Shown here: positions 6,245-8,699 of the stretch, one piece after another
Layout of the letters: each line of letters starts with the position of its first letter
Numbering within the stretch: position 1 is the first letter of the stretch
Assembly (NCBI GenBank): GCA_020028195.1
Contig: JAHWYE010000053.1
Span: 1 to 8,699, forward strand
Direction: 5' to 3'
Origin: Nitrospirota bacterium
GTDB taxonomy: Bacteria > Nitrospirota > Nitrospiria > Nitrospirales > Nitrospiraceae
DNA: 8,699 bases
Notes under the pieces: generated by a model
What the model was told of the DNA's origin: nothing
What the model saw: the letters and a program-made list of their open reading frames with translations, nothing else
The model's database searches: none
Program-made: the position numbers and the translations under genes

Positions 6245-7636
6245 TCACGATAATTGGTTCACCAACTTTTTGAACTGGCGACCCCGATCCTGGTAATCCT
6301 CGAACATGTCGAAACTGGCGCAGGCGGGCGACAGCAACACGACATCGCCGGACCTCGCCTCGGAGGCAGCCACCTCGACTGCGTCCCTGAGCGTCGCGGC
6401 CTGGCTGACGCAACCGACATCTCCTAGTGCCTTTCTGATACGCGACGCGGCTTCACCAATCAGGATGACCCGTTTCACCCGTTGGCGCACTGGCTCCTGA
6501 AGCCTCTGAAAATCGCCCCCCTTGTCCCGACCACCGGCAATCAGCAGGACCGGCTCCTCGAAGCTCTCCAGCGCTTTGATGGTGGCGTCCACATTGGTGC
6601 CTTTGGAGTCGTTCACGAACCGCACTCCCTGCCGTTCCCGCACGAGCTCTAGGGCATGCTCCAGCCCAGGAAAGATTTGGAGGACATGGCGAATGGCATC
6701 GGTCGAGCAACCGCACAAGAGTCCGATCGTCGCCGCGGCCATCGCATTGGAAAGGTTATGGGAGCCTGGGAGACGAATCTCATCCCGGCGACAGACCTCA
6801 TTCCTGTGCGACCCAATGATCGCCATCACGCGGTGACCATCCAAATACACTCCCTGTGAAACCGGCCCAGCCCGGCTGAAGCTCAAGAGCTTGGCACGTA
6901 CACGATTCTGCAGGCCAGCCACCCGCTCGTCGTCAACCCCCAACAATGCAAAGTCCTCAGTTGTTTGGTTCTTAAAAATCCTGGCCTTCGCCTCCACGTA
7001 ACTCTCCAGGGATGGATAGCGGTCCATGTGGTCCGGCGTGATGTTCAGTACGGCTGCCACCCAGGGATGGAACTGCTCGATCGTCTCGAGCTGAAAACTG
7101 GAGACTTCCGCGACAATGTAATCGTACAGAGTCGCGGCATCTCTTCCGGCTTGATAGGACGCCAGGGCTGCATCGCACAGAGGCATGCCGAGGTTCCCTC
7201 CCACGAAGGCCCGCTTGCCGCCCTGACCGAGGAAAAGGCCCACGAGCGTCACTGTGGTGCTTTTGCCGTTGGTCCCAGTGACGGCAAGAATCGGCGCCTT
7301 CAGAAACCAGGAAGCCAGTTCCAGCTCCCCGATAACCCGCACACCACGTCGGCGGATCTGTGTCAGCGCTTCCAGATCTGAAGGAACTCCCGGGCTGATC
7401 ACAGCCAACTCCGTTCCTTCCAGCGCAGATTCGTACCCAGCGCCTACTTTGACGGTCAGGGCTCGTCGGTCCAGACGGGAGAACGCGTCTGCAAGCTCCC
7501 GCTCTTCCTTGCGGTCGGCCACCGTCACAGACGCACCGACCGCCTGGAGCAAATGGGCCGCCGCCACGCCACTTCTGGCCAACCCTAGGACTGTGACCTT
7601 CTTGTCTCTGAGCTCCATGGAGGATTCGGCTGCCAT
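6245..7636 (-). CDS. murD: UDP-N-acetylmuramoyl-L-alanine--D-glutamate ligase
   Basis: MurD is the cytoplasmic ATP-dependent ligase that adds D-Glu to UDP-MurNAc-L-Ala. The 463-residue product has an N-terminal Rossmann-like UDP-binding domain (VTVLGLARSGVAAA, 14-27; SPGVP, 81-85), the ATP loop TGTNGKST (120-127, Lys125), EVSSFQLE (177-184, Glu177), NITPDHMDRY (198-207, His203), the likely carbamylated Lys217, GSHNLSNAMAA (291-301), NDSKGTN (342-348), GGRDKGGDF (368-376) and LLSPACASFDMF (434-445). SKGTN and SPACASFD are D-Glu-site features that identify MurD. The motif usually written GxxHRxE reads GLEHALE (324-330), so the conserved Arg (E. coli Arg302) is Ala328. ATG 7636 begins 19 nt after mraY without a strong Shine-Dalgarno; ATG 7618 (residue 7) is a reasonable alternative. 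The stop is followed at once by a strong hairpin. Confidence 0.97.
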   Translation of the reverse strand: MAAESSMELRDKKVTVLGLARSGVAAAHLLQAVGASVTVADRKEERELADAFSRLDRRALTVKVGAGYESALEGTELAVISPGVPSDLEALTQIRRRGVRVIGELELASWFLKAPILAVTGTNGKSTTVTLVGLFLGQGGKRAFVGGNLGMPLCDAALASYQAGRDAATLYDYIVAEVSSFQLETIEQFHPWVAAVLNITPDHMDRYPSLESYVEAKARIFKNQTTEDFALLGVDDERVAGLQNRVRAKLLSFSRAGPVSQGVYLDGHRVMAIIGSHRNEVCRRDEIRLPGSHNLSNAMAAATIGLLCGCSTDAIRHVLQIFPGLEHALELVRERQGVRFVNDSKGTNVDATIKALESFEEPVLLIAGGRDKGGDFQRLQEPVRQRVKRVILIGEAASRIRKALGDVGCVSQAATLRDAVEVAASEARSGDVVLLSPACASFDMFEDYQDRGRQFKKLVNQLS

Positions 7637-7655
7637 TTCCAGGCATCGCCTATGA

Positions 7656-8699
7656 CTACCTCAGTTTCAGCGTGCTCAGACTCAACAGCGCCAGCAGAAT
7701 CGCAACAATCCACAGCCGCACCACCACCTTCGGCTCCTCCCATCCCTTCATTTCAAAATGATGGTGGATAGGAGCCATCAGGAAGATTCGTTTGCCGCGA
7801 GACTTGAACGACGCGACCTGGAAAATGACTGAGATGGCCTCGATCACGAACACCCCTCCGACCAGCAGCAGAAGCAACTCATGCTTGCTGATCACAGCAA
7901 CAGTCCCGAGCGCCGCACCCAGTGGCAGGGAACCCACATCCCCCATGAAGACGGAGGCCGGATAGGTGTTGAACCAGAGGAATCCCAGACTGGCCCCGAA
8001 GATGGCTGCTGTAAACACCGCGAGTTCGCCCGCCCCCTCGATATGAGGGATCAGCAGATAGTCGGACATAATTCTGTTCCCGGCGACGTAGGCCACAATG
8101 GTGTAGGCCAACGAGGCGATCATCACGGGTCCGACCGCCAGGCCATCGAGCCCGTCCGTCAGATTGACTGCGTTCGAGCTTCCGACGATCACCAGGATCG
8201 CGAAGGGGATGTAGAACAGCCCGAGGTCGGGCGTGAAGTTCTTGAAAAAGGGCACATTGAGTTTGCTAGAGAAGACCGGCAGGAAATACAAGAACAGGCC
8301 GATGCCAAGGGCAATGAGGACCTGGGCGACGAGTTTCTGCGACGCCAACAATCCCTTCGATCGACCCCTCACAAATTTGAGGTAATCATCCACGAAGCCC
8401 ACCAGCCCGAACCCGAGAGTGGCGACAACCACCATCCACACGTACCGATTCGTGACATCCGCCCAGAGCATGGTCGCAAGCACGACTGCAAACAGGATGA
8501 GGATTCCCCCCATGGTGGGCGTGCCGCTCTTGGTCAGATGGGTGCTCGGGCCGTCATCCCGCACCTGCTGCCCCAATCGCAGTTCCTGAAGCTTCCGGAT
8601 CAGCCACGGAGCCAGCACAAAGGCGATGAGAAACGCCGTGACTGCGGCATAGATGATCCGAAAGGTGAGATATCTGAATACATTCAGGAACGAGAACTC
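7656..8699 (-). CDS. mraY: Phospho-N-acetylmuramoyl-pentapeptide-transferase MraY (5' end beyond window)
   Basis: MraY is the polytopic inner-membrane enzyme that transfers phospho-MurNAc-pentapeptide from UDP to undecaprenyl phosphate, making lipid I. The open frame runs to the window edge without a stop, giving 347 visible codons. The first 27 (including FRYLTFRIIYAAVTAFLIAF) align with the first membrane helix of E. coli MraY, so the apparent internal GTG at 8618 is not the start; only about a dozen N-terminal residues are missing. Motifs in visible-residue numbering: DDGPSTHLTKSGTPTMGG (48-65), FVDDYLK (102-108, catalytic-site Asp pair 104-105), NAVNLTDGLDGLA (176-188), FNTYP (243-247), FMGDVGSLPLG (251-261) and PIHHHFEMKGW (310-320). 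The protein ends in the typical STLKLR. It precedes murD by 19 nt in the same direction. Function is very secure from the family signatures. Confidence 0.98.
   Translation of the reverse strand, partial: EFSFLNVFRYLTFRIIYAAVTAFLIAFVLAPWLIRKLQELRLGQQVRDDGPSTHLTKSGTPTMGGILILFAVVLATMLWADVTNRYVWMVVVATLGFGLVGFVDDYLKFVRGRSKGLLASQKLVAQVLIALGIGLFLYFLPVFSSKLNVPFFKNFTPDLGLFYIPFAILVIVGSSNAVNLTDGLDGLAVGPVMIASLAYTIVAYVAGNRIMSDYLLIPHIEGAGELAVFTAAIFGASLGFLWFNTYPASVFMGDVGSLPLGAALGTVAVISKHELLLLLVGGVFVIEAISVIFQVASFKSRGKRIFLMAPIHHHFEMKGWEEPKVVVRLWIVAILLALLSLSTLKLR

Noticed and set aside
1..8699. A hidden novel gene system within the window
   Set aside because: All long stretches are taken by eight standard dcw genes with intact motifs; the only unexplained sequence is in two gaps of less than 100 nt.

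Overview
This window is one continuous segment of a bacterial division and cell wall (dcw) cluster, read entirely on the minus strand. In transcription order (high to low coordinates) the genes are mraY (5' end cut by the window edge), murD, ftsW, murG, murC, murB, ddl and ftsQ (3' end cut by the window edge). Gene density is very high, and no mobile element, tRNA, rRNA or CRISPR array is visible. The organism is a peptidoglycan-making bacterium of moderately high GC. Gene order and protein character suggest a Gram-negative; a Nitrospira-like (Nitrospirota) origin is my best guess, from the general look of the proteins and intergenic repeats, and is not proven here.

The genes form one pathway. 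MurC, MurD and Ddl build the peptide part of the precursor (MurE and MurF would be expected upstream, outside the window). MurB makes UDP-MurNAc. MraY loads UDP-MurNAc-pentapeptide onto undecaprenyl phosphate to give lipid I, and MurG adds GlcNAc to give lipid II. FtsW is the SEDS glycan polymerase of the septum, and FtsQ is the bitopic divisome scaffold protein. Tight junctions support one operon with translational coupling: ftsW/murG share one base (TGATG), murC/murB overlap by GTGA, and the ddl stop is followed directly by the ftsQ ATG. No internal promoter is convincing.

Two junctions break the compact pattern. The 81-nt murD-ftsW gap holds a strong hairpin starting right after the murD stop, followed by a second inverted repeat made of 7-mers. 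The 62-nt murG-murC gap is almost wholly an AT-richer array of 7-nt units, each starting with CG and arranged as two inverted arms; the array supplies the last codons of murG and ends against the murC start, which has no visible Shine-Dalgarno sequence. These repeats are the least ordinary part of the window. The gene content itself is ordinary, and I see no undescribed multigene system. Two enzymes carry non-consensus residues at normally conserved active-site positions (MurD Ala328, MurB Cys245).
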